A stretch of DNA of 16,434 nt, from NCBI GenBank assembly GCA_947627825.1, contig CANQXO010000022.1, forward strand, positions 1-16,434. Reading direction: 5' to 3'. The stretch's first letter is position 1. Each line of letters starts with the position of its first letter. Shown piece by piece: positions 1 through 8,800 of this stretch. The position numbers and the translations under genes are program-made. The notes below the pieces were generated by a model. That model saw only the letters and a program-made list of their open reading frames with translations. It made no database searches and was not told where the DNA came from. Source of the stretch: an uncultured Clostridia bacterium (GTDB taxonomy: Bacteria > Bacillota_A > Clostridia > TANB77 > CAG-508).

Positions 1-1244
1 TATATTTTTCTTAAGTGAAGCTCAAACGCAGTTTCCTGAACACGAATGTTCATTGTTTCATATATGTTTTCTATCATTCCCATAAGCATAGTTGTTTTAC
101 CAGAACCCTGCTCACCTGTTAGTGCTATAATTCTTGCACCTTTTACTAGGTATTTTAATAATTCTATTGCATCTTCTTTTCCTGGAAGTGTTACTAATTG
201 CTCTAGTGTTGCTCTCTTTACATCGAACTTTCTTACGAAGAATGCCCATGTTTCTGAGAAGCTTGGTCTTACAACAACGACACGAGAACCGTCTTTCATT
301 TCATTGATTTTATAACCATTTGTATCTGAAAGTTGTCCTGGGTTATTGTATTTATATATGTTTTGACATACTCTTTTTAATTCTGCTTCTGTACCAAATG
401 ATAGGAATGCTAGTCTGATTGATTTACCTTGGAAGAATATCCATATACTATCACAAGCACGAGGAACTTTATGGTCCATAACTTGATTTAGATAATTACT
501 ATCAGTTTGTGCAACTTGGCTTAAGAAACTTTCTGGAAGTCCAGATACACCACCCGATACACCATCTATGTTCATATCTCTTACTTCATCTATTGAACTA
601 TATCCTTTATATCTTTGGTAAATTCTTTGGACTATTACCATAACCTTATCATCAAATGTTAAATTAAAGTTCTCTTTTTCGTATATATCACTTATTTCCT
701 CTGGTGTTATAACATAAGAAGGTTTTGAATCTCCTGCTGTATACTTAAGTTCTGCTAAGTTATATTTTTTTATTAATTGTGTTAAAGCTTCATATCCAAA
801 GTCTTTTTTATACATGAATATTATAATATCGAACTTATCTTGTGGGGTTAATAGTGATGGTACATCAAAAGGTATTGCTTTTGATACATTGGTTTCATCT
901 ACACCATATTCTTTTACAAGAATATCATATATTAATTCCTTAACATATTTTTTATCATTAACATCACCATATGTGCAACCTTTCAATGCTTTTTTCAACT
1001 CATATTTTTTAGCCTTTCTTCTTCTTAATTCTTCTTCTGAAAGACCTAAATCATAAAGGTTTACTTTGGTTATTTCATCAAGTCTCTTCTTTATAAAATT
1101 CATCATCATATCTAGTGTATAAGTTTTATCATCTACAACCACTTCTTCTTCAGTTTCAGTATTTTGTTTCTTTTTTATGCTTCTGTAGATTAATAAAAAT
1201 GCTATAATTACTATTACGACGATAATTAAAATATTCAATAACAT
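1..1244 (-). CDS. CpaF/TadA-like secretion ATPase with N-terminal membrane anchor (3' end cut by window)
   Basis: Partial gene: 414 full codons are visible and the reading frame runs off the left edge. The start is the ATG at 1242-1244, preceded by AAAGGAG. Residues about 2-20 are a very hydrophobic segment followed by a basic patch (RSIKKK), which reads as a membrane anchor. A long soluble N-terminal region follows. Near residues 369-385 lies a Walker A loop, TGEQGSGKTTML, set after a segment ending LLKYLVKGARIIAL, as in the PulE/VirB11/CpaF family of hexameric ATPases that power type II/IV secretion and Tad (Flp) pilus assembly. Walker B and the Asp/His boxes would lie off the window. It is the last visible gene of a run with cpaB- and cpaE-like genes, 22 bases after the previous gene, which supports a Tad-type role at the inner face of the membrane. 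The membrane anchor is not usual for CpaF. Family assignment is firm; the exact subfamily is inferred. Confidence 0.85.
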   Translation of the reverse strand, partial: MLLNILIIVVIVIIAFLLIYRSIKKKQNTETEEEVVVDDKTYTLDMMMNFIKKRLDEITKVNLYDLGLSEEELRRRKAKKYELKKALKGCTYGDVNDKKYVKELIYDILVKEYGVDETNVSKAIPFDVPSLLTPQDKFDIIIFMYKKDFGYEALTQLIKKYNLAELKYTAGDSKPSYVITPEEISDIYEKENFNLTFDDKVMVIVQRIYQRYKGYSSIDEVRDMNIDGVSGGVSGLPESFLSQVAQTDSNYLNQVMDHKVPRACDSIWIFFQGKSIRLAFLSFGTEAELKRVCQNIYKYNNPGQLSDTNGYKINEMKDGSRVVVVRPSFSETWAFFVRKFDVKRATLEQLVTLPGKEDAIELLKYLVKGARIIALTGEQGSGKTTMLMGMIENIYETMNIRVQETAFELHLRKI

Positions 1245-1266
1245 TGAAGTAAACTCCTTTCATTTG

Positions 1267-2118
1267 TTATTTGTTTAAGCCATATTCCTCAGCTTGTCTT
1301 AGGTATTCTATTCTATCTATACTATTTCTAATTTGATTATAGAAATAACCATCTCTGTTATCATTGTCCGTTAATCCTTGAATTTGTAATAAATAATCAA
1401 TTATTTTTCCTTCTGAACAAGCGTCTGCAAATAATATATTATAAGGTATAACTATTGGTACATTCTTTTCTTTTAAGTACCTACCTATATTCTTAGCTGT
1501 ATATTTTGAATTTTGATTGTACTTGCCTACAGAAAGTAAAACATTCTTTTTTCTATATCTTTCATCTTCAATTTTTAGTTTTTCAAAACCCAATATAGAC
1601 TTCTGTGTTTGATTTAGTCCCACTATTGTAAGTGTTGACAAATCCATTATTTTTCTTTGATTTTCATCTGGCACTTGTGTTGATAAATCTACTAAAACTA
1701 AATCGTAGCTTGAGTTAGCTACATCTGCTATTTGTGAAAAATATACTGATAAGTTGACAAATTCTTTAATATCAGAGGTTTTTGGTGCTTGTAAAATATC
1801 TAATCTATCTTGTAAAATTGGCTTGGTATAGCTTTTAATTGTTTGTGGATCTGCTCTATTGCTTGCAAATATTCTTACTAAACCTTCCAGTCCGTTTGAA
1901 ATATCCATGTTTAAATTTTTATTTATTAAACCCTTAAGATTACCTTTACTGCCACTCTGATTGAAGAAACAATCTTCCATTGTTTTGTCATTGAAATCTG
2001 TAGATATTATCAAAATTCTATAATTATGTTCTATTGCCATTAAAGACGCAATCGCTGCGACAGAAAGTGTCTGACCATTTTCTTTTATGCCTTTATTTAT
2101 GAAAGTTATAATCGACAT
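1267..2118 (-). CDS. MinD/CpaE-like protein with degenerate P-loop (second of tandem pair)
   Basis: 283-residue protein with the layout of the MinD/ParA/CpaE superfamily. It has an N-terminal beta strand (SIITFIN), a loop at residues 9-18 where the deviant Walker A motif KGGxGKT should be, a helix, a second strand ending in Asp (ILIISTD, D41), and a Walker B-like strand YDLVLVDLS. The loop here reads KGIKENGQTL: the P-loop lysine is replaced by Gln (Q16) and the glycine pattern is disturbed, so ATP hydrolysis is doubtful. CpaE/TadZ proteins localise Tad pilus machines, and some family members have atypical P-loops. The gene starts 16 bases after the preceding paralogue stops, with an AAAGGAA site, and is followed by the CpaF-like gene, so all are probably cotranscribed. 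Superfamily assignment comes from fold pattern and context; a structural partner role in the secretion complex is inference. Confidence 0.7.
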   Translation of the reverse strand: MSIITFINKGIKENGQTLSVAAIASLMAIEHNYRILIISTDFNDKTMEDCFFNQSGSKGNLKGLINKNLNMDISNGLEGLVRIFASNRADPQTIKSYTKPILQDRLDILQAPKTSDIKEFVNLSVYFSQIADVANSSYDLVLVDLSTQVPDENQRKIMDLSTLTIVGLNQTQKSILGFEKLKIEDERYRKKNVLLSVGKYNQNSKYTAKNIGRYLKEKNVPIVIPYNILFADACSEGKIIDYLLQIQGLTDNDNRDGYFYNQIRNSIDRIEYLRQAEEYGLNK

Positions 2119-2134
2119 ATTATAGTTTTCCTTT

Positions 2135-2818
2135 CTACATTTTTCTTATTATTCTTCTTATACTTGACTGTTCTATCTGCTCTCCTGCCATTAACGATAT
2201 TAGATACTCTAAACTATCTTTATAAGTTGAAGAATATTTTCTTAATGTTATTTGTTTTGTTAACTGATTTTCTAAGGTAGCCTTTCTATCATCAATTGTA
2301 TCTGCAAAAGTAATCTTATCTTCTTTCCATTTTATATTACATTGTTCTAATAAATGATTTAAATATGCGTCTTCTTGATTTGTAATATTTGTAGAATATA
2401 TTAACTTATATATTTCCATTGTTCCTTGCAAAAGTTTAAATATTTCTAGTCCTCTTTGCAATTCATATTCATCATAAGATGTTACAAAGAAATTTTTTGC
2501 AAGCCTTGGTACCATAAATGAATTCATAGTTTGTATATTGTCTGTATCAATTAGGATATAATCATAGTTTATTGCTTGTCCTAAATATTGAGAAATTCCA
2601 TTAAAATTCATAAATCCTAATGCCACATCAATATTTTGATATTCACTTATATATGTGTTTCCTTGAGCATTTTCAATTCTTGGAACAACATATCTTAGTC
2701 TTTGAGTCATAGTACAATCTACTATCAATACTTTTTTGTCCAAATTATTCAAAACGCTTCCTATATTTAAAAGTAAATCTTTTTTATCGTAAGCTCCAAT
2801 GAACCCTATTTGTTCCAA
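2135..2818 (-). CDS. MinD/CpaE-like protein with degenerate P-loop (first of tandem pair)
   Basis: 227-residue protein, shorter than typical CpaE and with no N-terminal receiver-like domain. The start of the MinD fold is clear: strand IGFIGA, loop at residues 8-14, helix LLLNIGSVLNNL, strand KKVLIVD ending at D34, and later a Walker B-like strand YDYILIDTD. The loop that should read GGVGKTT reads GAYDKKD: the glycine before the lysine is Asp and the Thr is lost, so nucleotide binding is likely altered or absent. Start ATG at 2816-2818 with AAAGGAAAG upstream, 24 bases after the CpaB-like gene. It resembles the next gene in fold order but not closely in sequence, so it is either an old duplicate or a heterodimer partner. 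Role in a Tad-type assembly is inferred from neighbours. Confidence 0.65.
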   Translation of the reverse strand: MEQIGFIGAYDKKDLLLNIGSVLNNLDKKVLIVDCTMTQRLRYVVPRIENAQGNTYISEYQNIDVALGFMNFNGISQYLGQAINYDYILIDTDNIQTMNSFMVPRLAKNFFVTSYDEYELQRGLEIFKLLQGTMEIYKLIYSTNITNQEDAYLNHLLEQCNIKWKEDKITFADTIDDRKATLENQLTKQITLRKYSSTYKDSLEYLISLMAGEQIEQSSIRRIIRKM

Positions 2819-2842
2819 TTTTATCTTTCCTTTCTCTAAATA

Positions 2843-3796
2843 CTAATCACTATATCCATACATAGATTCTAGATATGTTCTTCTTTCTGATTGTTGTGTT
2901 GCTATTTCTGAACTTGTTCCAGATTCTACTGAACTTTGTTTTGTTCTGTCATCAATTGCAGATAATGCATTAGATACTCCTTTTCTGTTGTTTTCATAAG
3001 TTTCATTATATCTATTAATTAAAGCTGCTTTAGCATCTGTTACAATATTTGGGTTTGTACTAATTAATTGTATAGTTTCATAAGTTGGTACATATGTTGT
3101 TGCTGCTACTGCTTGAAGTCCTGGATCAGTATATTTTGTTGCATATAAATAACTTCCGGCTATTTGATATGCATCTACTATTGCTGAGCTCATTATTAAA
3201 GTTTCACTTTCATTTACATTTAACTTAATTGTTTGTGCTGATAATGTTCCACCTAAATCTACTGTACTTACTCTCTTTTTAGGAAGAACTATATAATTTT
3301 CTCCACTAGGCAATCTAAATCTTATATCAATAGTATCTCCATCCTCTAAATCAGTAGGTAATATAATCATATTAAATTCTTGCTCTCTTAAATCATCAGT
3401 TACTTTTTCTTCTTCTAAAACAAGCATATCTGTTGTTATAATACTTTTAGATGGTATGCTAATTTTAGCAACGACTTTTACGGCAAGTTCATTTCCATCT
3501 TCATCAGACACCATGCTTAAAAAGTCATTCATGCTTAAAGCACCTGTTGTAGCGACTTCAGCATTTGCAAGTGTTGTTGTCAAATCTCCTATTGTTACTT
3601 CGTCTCCACCCTTTACATCTTTGTTCAGTACAAGTACTTGTTTTTGAGCTGCAATTCTTGCTTTTTCCTTTCCATTCATTTGAAAAATAAAAAATCCTAA
3701 AACTCCCATTCCTAAAATGCCAATTAATCCTGCTATTAATATACCTTTTATAAAAGATGAACGAGCCTTTTTTTCCAATGGATTCATTGTTGCCAT
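2843..3796 (-). CDS. CpaB/RcpC-like Flp pilus assembly protein (SAF domain)
   Basis: 317-residue protein. A short basic N-terminus (EKKAR) precedes one membrane segment at about residues 17-38, then a SAF-type domain at about 50-128 (strands VLVLNKDVKGGDEVTIGDL and the IPSKSIITTDMLV segment, the standard Ser/Thr-Ile-x-x-x-Asp-Leu form). A beta-rich RcpC-like region follows (ILPTDLEDGDTIDIRF) and a Ser/Gln-rich C-terminal tail. CpaB/RcpC proteins sit in the periplasm or outside the membrane and act with the secretin in Gram-negative Tad systems; in Gram-positives the role is less clear, as there is no outer membrane. The start at 3794-3796 is chosen because AGGAGG lies 8 bases upstream; a second ATG four codons in is a weaker choice. 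First gene of the cpaB-cpaE-cpaE-cpaF run. Confidence 0.8.
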   Translation of the reverse strand: MATMNPLEKKARSSFIKGILIAGLIGILGMGVLGFFIFQMNGKEKARIAAQKQVLVLNKDVKGGDEVTIGDLTTTLANAEVATTGALSMNDFLSMVSDEDGNELAVKVVAKISIPSKSIITTDMLVLEEEKVTDDLREQEFNMIILPTDLEDGDTIDIRFRLPSGENYIVLPKKRVSTVDLGGTLSAQTIKLNVNESETLIMSSAIVDAYQIAGSYLYATKYTDPGLQAVAATTYVPTYETIQLISTNPNIVTDAKAALINRYNETYENNRKGVSNALSAIDDRTKQSSVESGTSSEIATQQSERRTYLESMYGYSD

Positions 3797-3834
3797 AATT
3801 TATTCCTCCTAATTCTATTATTAAATCATTTTTT

Positions 3835-3863
3835 ATTTTATTACATTTAATTTTTATAATCAA
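3835..3863 (-). promoter_or_regulatory. Probable promoter of the cpaB-like operon
   Basis: Read on the minus strand, TTGATT (3858-3863) and TAAAAT (3835-3840) are separated by 17 bases, in the 109-base gap between the VanZ gene and the cpaB-like gene. It would give a leader of roughly 35 bases. The region is very AT-rich, so chance matches are likely; read-through from the VanZ gene is also possible because no terminator is visible between them. Confidence 0.4.
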
Positions 3864-3905
3864 TATTTTTTTTAATTGTTTCTATAATTTAATATTATTG
3901 TAACA

Positions 3906-4382
3906 TTAATGTAATGTTTTTCTATTTCTCATTAATTTAATCAATAATATTACACATATCATGCCAAATGCAAAGCCCAGTGTATCTATTAAAACATCAA
4001 AAATAGAGGCATTTCTTTCTCCTATAAAACTTTGATGAAATTCATCAGATAATGCATATAAAAATCCTATTGTTAAACCTATTATTATTCTCTTTTTTTC
4101 TGTATTATTATAAGTTTTTAAAAACGATATCATCCAAATTCCGGCTAAAGCATATATAGAAAAATGTGCTAGTTTTCTAATAAATGGTTCTATTAATAAA
4201 ATAGTTTCACTAATTTGTACCGGATTACTCATAAATATTTTTAAAAAATTATAAATAAGGCCTTGACTGACTGAAGTTGAATCTTCTCCATCTTGGCTTG
4301 AAAACATAAATATTATTGCAAAATTGCATATTAATAATGTTGCAAATATAATTCTATAAATTACTATCTTATTTTTTTTCAT
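3906..4382 (-). CDS. VanZ-family integral membrane protein
   Basis: 158 residues, a usual VanZ length. A first membrane segment at about residues 9-27 is followed by the family's FSSQDG loop and serines, then three more hydrophobic segments (about 70-90, 97-113, 133-152). The hallmark DEFHQ sits at residues 113-117, followed by GERNASIFDVLIDTLG, which matches the VanZ consensus of Asp-Glu-x-His-Gln, an Arg, and Asp-x-x-x-Asp. VanZ of enterococci gives low-level teicoplanin resistance, but most family members are of unknown or cell-envelope-related function, so no resistance is implied. AAAAAGGAGAG precedes the ATG. It has its own promoter and lies upstream of the Tad-like genes on the same strand; a functional link to them is not shown. 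Confidence 0.88.
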   Translation of the reverse strand: MKKNKIVIYRIIFATLLICNFAIIFMFSSQDGEDSTSVSQGLIYNFLKIFMSNPVQISETILLIEPFIRKLAHFSIYALAGIWMISFLKTYNNTEKKRIIIGLTIGFLYALSDEFHQSFIGERNASIFDVLIDTLGFAFGMICVILLIKLMRNRKTLH

Positions 4383-4405
4383 AACTCTCCTTTTTATTCT
4401 TAGAT

Positions 4406-4434
4406 ATTATATATGTACTTTTTTAATTTATCAA
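4406..4434 (-). promoter_or_regulatory. Promoter of the VanZ gene
   Basis: Minus-strand TTGATA (4429-4434) and a perfect TATAAT (4406-4411) with a 17-base spacer, ending about 24 bases before the start codon. Spacing and both hexamers fit a sigma-A-type promoter well. Confidence 0.65.
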
Positions 4435-4498
4435 TATACATATCAAAAAAATATGAGTTAAAAAATTGGGGAAAACCCTTTATTTTTTGCTTTTTCTA

Positions 4499-4507
4499 TG
4501 TTATAAT
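4499..4507 (+). promoter_or_regulatory. Extended -10 promoter of the SPFH gene
   Basis: TGTTATAAT: a perfect TATAAT (4502-4507) with the TG of an extended -10 element. The -35 region at the right distance (TTTATT, 4479-4484) is poor, which is tolerated in extended -10 promoters. The start codon is 33 bases downstream, with AGGAGG at 4528-4533. Confidence 0.55.
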
Positions 4508-4539
4508 ATTTTAAGAGTGATTTATTTAGGAGGTTTATT

Positions 4540-5499
4540 ATGTGGTTTTTAATTATATTAGCCATTTTATTAGTAGTCTGCATTTTATTAAGTGTAAAAA
4601 TTGTTAGACAATCGGAAGTTTATATTATAGAAAGACTTGGTAAATTTCACAAAATAGCTGATGCCGGATTAACAATTATCATACCATTTGTTGATCATGT
4701 TCGTAGTATTGTAAGTTTGAAACAACAAACTTTAGATATACCTCCTCAAGAGGTTATTACTAAAGATAATGTTACAATCACTATCAATACTGTAGTATTT
4801 TATAAAGTCGTTGACCCAGCTAAAGCAGTATATGAAATACAAAGTTTAAAGAAAGGTATTGAATATCTTTCAGTTACTGCTATGAGAGATTTAGTTGGTA
4901 AAATGGACTTAGATTCAACATTTAGTTCAAGAGATATAATTAATGATAAATTAAGAAGTATACTTGATGAAGCAGTTGATAAATGGGGTTGTACAATAGA
5001 TAGAGTTGAAGTTCAAGATATTACTCCTCCACCTGATATTAGAGATGCTATGGAAAAGCAAATGAATGCTGAAAGAAATAAGAGAGCGGCTATACTTCAA
5101 GCTGAAGGTGAAAGACAAGCTGCTGTTCTCAAGGCACAAGGTGAAAAGGAAGCTACAATACTTCAAGCTGATGCTGAAAGAGAAGCTAAAATTAGAAAAG
5201 CAGCCGGTGATGCAGATGCAATTAGAAAAGTTGCTGAAGCAAAAGCCGATGAAGTTAAAATGGTCTATAGTGCTATGATGAAAGCAAATCCAAATCAAAC
5301 TTTGGTACAGTTGAAATCCTTAGAAACTTTAAAAGATGTTGCTAATGGTGATGCTAACAAAGTGTTCATTCCATTTGAAGCAACCGGAGCTCTTGCAGGA
5401 TTAGGAACTTTAGCTGAAAGTATGAAAGACAATGATAAAGCAAAAAACTCTACAAACAATCAATTGAACGAAAGAATCACAGAAAATCAAGAAGATTAA
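4540..5499 (+). CDS. SPFH/band-7 (stomatin/QmcA-like) membrane scaffold protein
   Basis: 319 residues. An N-terminal membrane segment at about residues 2-20 is followed by a band-7 domain at about 22-180 with family hallmarks: VYIIERLGKFHKI, the LDIPPQEVITKDNV segment, and RVEVQDITPPPDI at the domain end. Next comes an Ala/Glu/Lys-rich coiled coil at about 180-245 with repeated Ala-Glu-Gly-Glu/Ala-Gln-Gly-Glu units, and a hydrophilic Asn-rich tail. Such proteins form large membrane rings or caps and organise microdomains or modulate membrane proteases such as FtsH. Many bacterial stomatin homologues are paired with an NfeD protein; none is visible here. It is a single-gene unit with its own promoter, converging on rqcP and ending at the shared terminator. 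Confidence 0.92.
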   Translation: MWFLIILAILLVVCILLSVKIVRQSEVYIIERLGKFHKIADAGLTIIIPFVDHVRSIVSLKQQTLDIPPQEVITKDNVTITINTVVFYKVVDPAKAVYEIQSLKKGIEYLSVTAMRDLVGKMDLDSTFSSRDIINDKLRSILDEAVDKWGCTIDRVEVQDITPPPDIRDAMEKQMNAERNKRAAILQAEGERQAAVLKAQGEKEATILQADAEREAKIRKAAGDADAIRKVAEAKADEVKMVYSAMMKANPNQTLVQLKSLETLKDVANGDANKVFIPFEATGALAGLGTLAESMKDNDKAKNSTNNQLNERITENQED

Positions 5500-5575
5500 T
5501 GAATTTATGCACAAACAACAAAACAAATAACAAAGAAAAATAATTGATAATAAGCAGACGCATAAAATCTAAACT

Positions 5576-5615
5576 AAAAGAGGTCTTTAAGTCAATAGCT
5601 TAAGGACCTCTTTTT
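5576..5615. terminator. Bidirectional rho-independent terminator between SPFH gene and rqcP
   Basis: A 16-base stem (AAAAGAGGTCTTTAAG at 5576-5591 with its partner at 5599-5614, one G-U pair) and a 7-base loop. A T run follows on the plus strand, and the leading A run gives a T run on the minus strand. It lies between two convergent genes and can serve both. Confidence 0.9.
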
Positions 5616-5621
5616 ACGATA

Positions 5622-5858
5622 CTATAATAGTTCAATTACATCTACTGCATTACAATTCTGACCTTTTGGAATTGCTGTTATTCTAAATTTAGAAGTATTG
5701 TTTCCAAACTTTATTTCTACTTCATCTCCTATTTTAATTTCATAGCTAGGTTTTACAACTTTTCCATTTACAGATATTCTTCCATTGTCTGCAGCTTCAT
5801 TTGCAACTGTTCTTCTTTTTATAATTCTTGCAACTTTTAAAAATTTATCTATTCTCAT
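5622..5858 (-). CDS. rqcP: RqcP (YabO-like) S4-domain RNA-binding protein
   Basis: 78 residues, nearly all one S4 RNA-binding domain. The start [20 protein letters not shown] and the following [20 protein letters not shown] segment match Bacillus YabO/RqcP, a small ribosome quality control factor that works with RqcH on stalled 50S subunits during C-terminal alanine tailing. Hsp15-type proteins share the domain but usually have a basic C-terminal extension, absent here. AAGGAGAG precedes the ATG. It follows addA by 27 bases on the same strand and probably shares its transcript; this pairing is not the usual Bacillus context (near mazG, divIC). rqcH itself is not in the window. Confidence 0.82.
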   Translation of the reverse strand: MRIDKFLKVARIIKRRTVANEAADNGRISVNGKVVKPSYEIKIGDEVEIKFGNNTSKFRITAIPKGQNCNAVDVIELL

Positions 5859-5885
5859 ATTTGCTTTGCTCTCCTTCCGCCTTTA

Positions 5886-8800
5886 CTATATACTAATAGT
5901 TTTATTTAAACTAGTTGAGTAAATTAATACTCTGCTTACTTTTTTATTTAGTGATTTTTCAATCGCAGTTTTGTATAGTTCTAATTGATAACTATACCTA
6001 TCCATCAAGTCTTCTTCTGTAACATTTTTATCTGTTTTATAATCTACAAGAATTATGTTGCCTTCTTTATCAATAAAATATAAATCAATTATACCTTGTA
6101 CCAACACATTTTCATTTGTGTCTTTATATGGAATATTCATATAAAAAGCAGTTTCTTTATGTAACTCTTTCGCTTCTTTTAATTCTTCAAAAAGAGATGA
6201 ATTTACAAAATTATCTATTATGCTTTTATTTTTTATTAAAGCCTCTTTTTCCTTTTGAGATAATTTTAATTTTTCAAGTAGTTCATCAAAATTATTATAC
6301 CTGTCATCTATATTTTGTAATACTAAGTGTATCAAAGTTCCTAGTTCTGCGCCTTTTATTTCGCCATCATCATTTTCTTTGAAATAACTTTTTGATTTTA
6401 TGTTTTCAGTTATTGTCTGTTTAGGTTGTAACTTTTTTTCTTCTTTTAGTTCTGTTACAGTCGTTTTGTTAGGAACTTCAACTGCTGATTTACATTTATA
6501 CTCCCAATTTAATAAATCATCTACTGTTTGATATTTTTTATCGTCAACTTTTTTATTGTCCAAATTTATATTACTTTCATATTTTTCAAATTCGTTGCTT
6601 AAATCAAGACTATTTTTATCTACAATATTTAATTTTAAACTTAATTTAGGATTATTTAAATATACAAGTTCTATCCAATCGAGATATCTAATATATTTGC
6701 CCACTAACTTTGGATTTACCTTATTGCTAGCTTCATATTTTTCGAGTTCTTGTCTTTTCTTTTGTAAACTATCTTGTATATTTTTATCTGCTCCCACTAA
6801 AATTAACTTTTCCTTTGCTCTTGTTAATGCTACATAAAGAATTCTCATTTCCTCTGAAATGGTTTCATTTTTCATCTTCATTTTTATGGCTTCTTTATTA
6901 AGTGTTGAATATTCCATTCCATTTCCTATCAAGTTTACGCCTATTCCTAACTCTTGGTCAAATGAGATTTTTTCATTTAGGTCTTTCATATTAAACTTTT
7001 TGTCTACTCCACAAACTAATACTACTTTAAATTCTAATCCTTTACTTTTATGAATGCTCATTATTCTAACGACTTCATCATTTTCCCCAATAATTTTTGC
7101 ATCTTGTAAATTAGAATTATCTGCAACCTTTTCTATAAATGTTATAAAATTAAATAATCCTTTGAAACTTATTTGTTCGTAGTCTTTTGCTTTTTCAAAA
7201 AGTTTCTTTAAATTAGCTTGTCTTAACTTTCCATTAGGCATAAGTCTTACAAAATGATAATATCCTGTTTCAGAATATACTTTCCATATAAGTTCATCTA
7301 ATGGTAACTCCTTTTCTGCTTGTTTTAATTTTTCTAAAAGTAGTAAAAATTTTTTTGCTTTTTCATTTTCGGATTTTATTAATGCTTTGTAAAATGGTAC
7401 ATTTTGTTCCTTTAGTCTTATTTCTACTAATTCATTTTCGTTAAACCCACCTATTGGCGACCTTAAAACTGTAACTAGTGGTATGTCTTGAAGTGAATTA
7501 TCTATGATTTTTAATAATGACAATATTGTATCAATTTCTATTGTTTCTAGGTATTCTGTTGTTGTATCAGAATATACTGGTATTCCCTGTTCTGTTAACT
7601 CTTTTTCATAAATTGGTGCTACTTGTGATGTAGTTCTTAGTAGTATTGCTATATCGTTATACTTAAACCCTTGCTCTACTAATTCTTTTATTTTCTTTAC
7701 TGCAAACTTTGCTTCTAATATAGTTTTTTCTAATACTTCTTCGTCCTCATTTTTGTTGATATCTTCCTCTTGATTTTCCGTTTCTATTATATTTAATTCT
7801 GCTGTACAATCAATTTTAGGTTCGTCAAACTTGCCTGAAAAGTTTAAGTATTCTTCTTTTGTATAATCCATTTCTCCTAGTTTCTTGCTCATAATGCTTT
7901 CAAATATTTGATTTGTGATATCTAGTACATTTGACCTACTTCTAAAATTATTATAAAGCTGAATTTTTGTATCTTCTGTTATTTCATCTTCGACTTTTTT
8001 ATACTGTTCATATTTTCGCAAAAACAAATCTGGTCTTGCTTGTCTAAACCTATAAATGCTTTGTTTTACATCACCAACCATAAATATATTTTTTCCATTT
8101 GAAACACTATTTAAAATCTGCTCTTGCACTAAGTTAGAATCTTGATACTCATCTATTGCTACTTCTTCGAAATTATATTTTTCTGCAATTTTTGTTTTGC
8201 TTCCATCTTCATTTACTAATAATTTCAAAGCAAAATGTTCAATATCTGAAAAATCTACAATGTTTTTCTCTCTTTTTCTTTTTGTAAATTCCTCTGAAAA
8301 TTCCAAAACTAATTTTTGTATAGCTTTTAAAACTGAATACATTGCTTTTATATCTTCTATCGCTTCTTGAGAAGTACAATTTACAATAGTTTTTATTTCT
8401 TTTTCAAATATATTTTTTGCTTCATCTCTATTTAGTTTTGCCTTCTCTTTTAACTCTTTTTCGTCTTCTTCTAATTTACTTTTGCGTGGCCAAGGGTCAA
8501 ATATTTTCTCGTTAATTCCTTTGTAAAGACTATTCCAAGTTTTTGTATCTATATTTGATATTTCATCAATATCTTTCATAATCATTTCTAAAAATGGTAT
8601 TAATTCTTGACTGTTTTCTACCTTCTTTTTTGCTGACTCTAAATTTATTAAGCAATCATCTAAAAGTTCTTTTACTTTTTCAAATATTATTTTTCCCCAA
8701 GTTGTTTTTGTAAAATCTTCTTCTTGAACATTAAATTCTTCTACTTTTTCGTCTAACCATTTTTCTGGAAATGGCACACACCCTATGAATTCAAAGAATT

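Noticed and set aside
46..1056. Plus-strand ORFs opposite the CpaF-like gene
   Set aside because: The minus-strand frame is open throughout and encodes a Walker A motif, so the plus-strand frames are shadows.
3558..3863. Minus-strand ORF of 101 residues overlapping the cpaB-like gene
   Set aside because: It lies in another frame of a clear CDS, has Lys/Arg/Asn-rich composition without domain signs, and no ribosome site of its own.
3904..3920. AACATT/AATGTT hairpin at the end of the VanZ gene
   Set aside because: Six A-T-rich pairs with no T run on the relevant side; too weak to call a terminator.
4468..4478. Small GGGG/CCC hairpin before the SPFH promoter
   Set aside because: The stem is only three or four pairs and lies upstream of the -10 element, not at a transcript end.
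6116..7053. Plus-strand ORFs opposite addA
   Set aside because: They are antisense shadows of conserved helicase-nuclease sequence; the Phe/Leu/Ser-rich translations are typical of the complement of AT-rich coding DNA.
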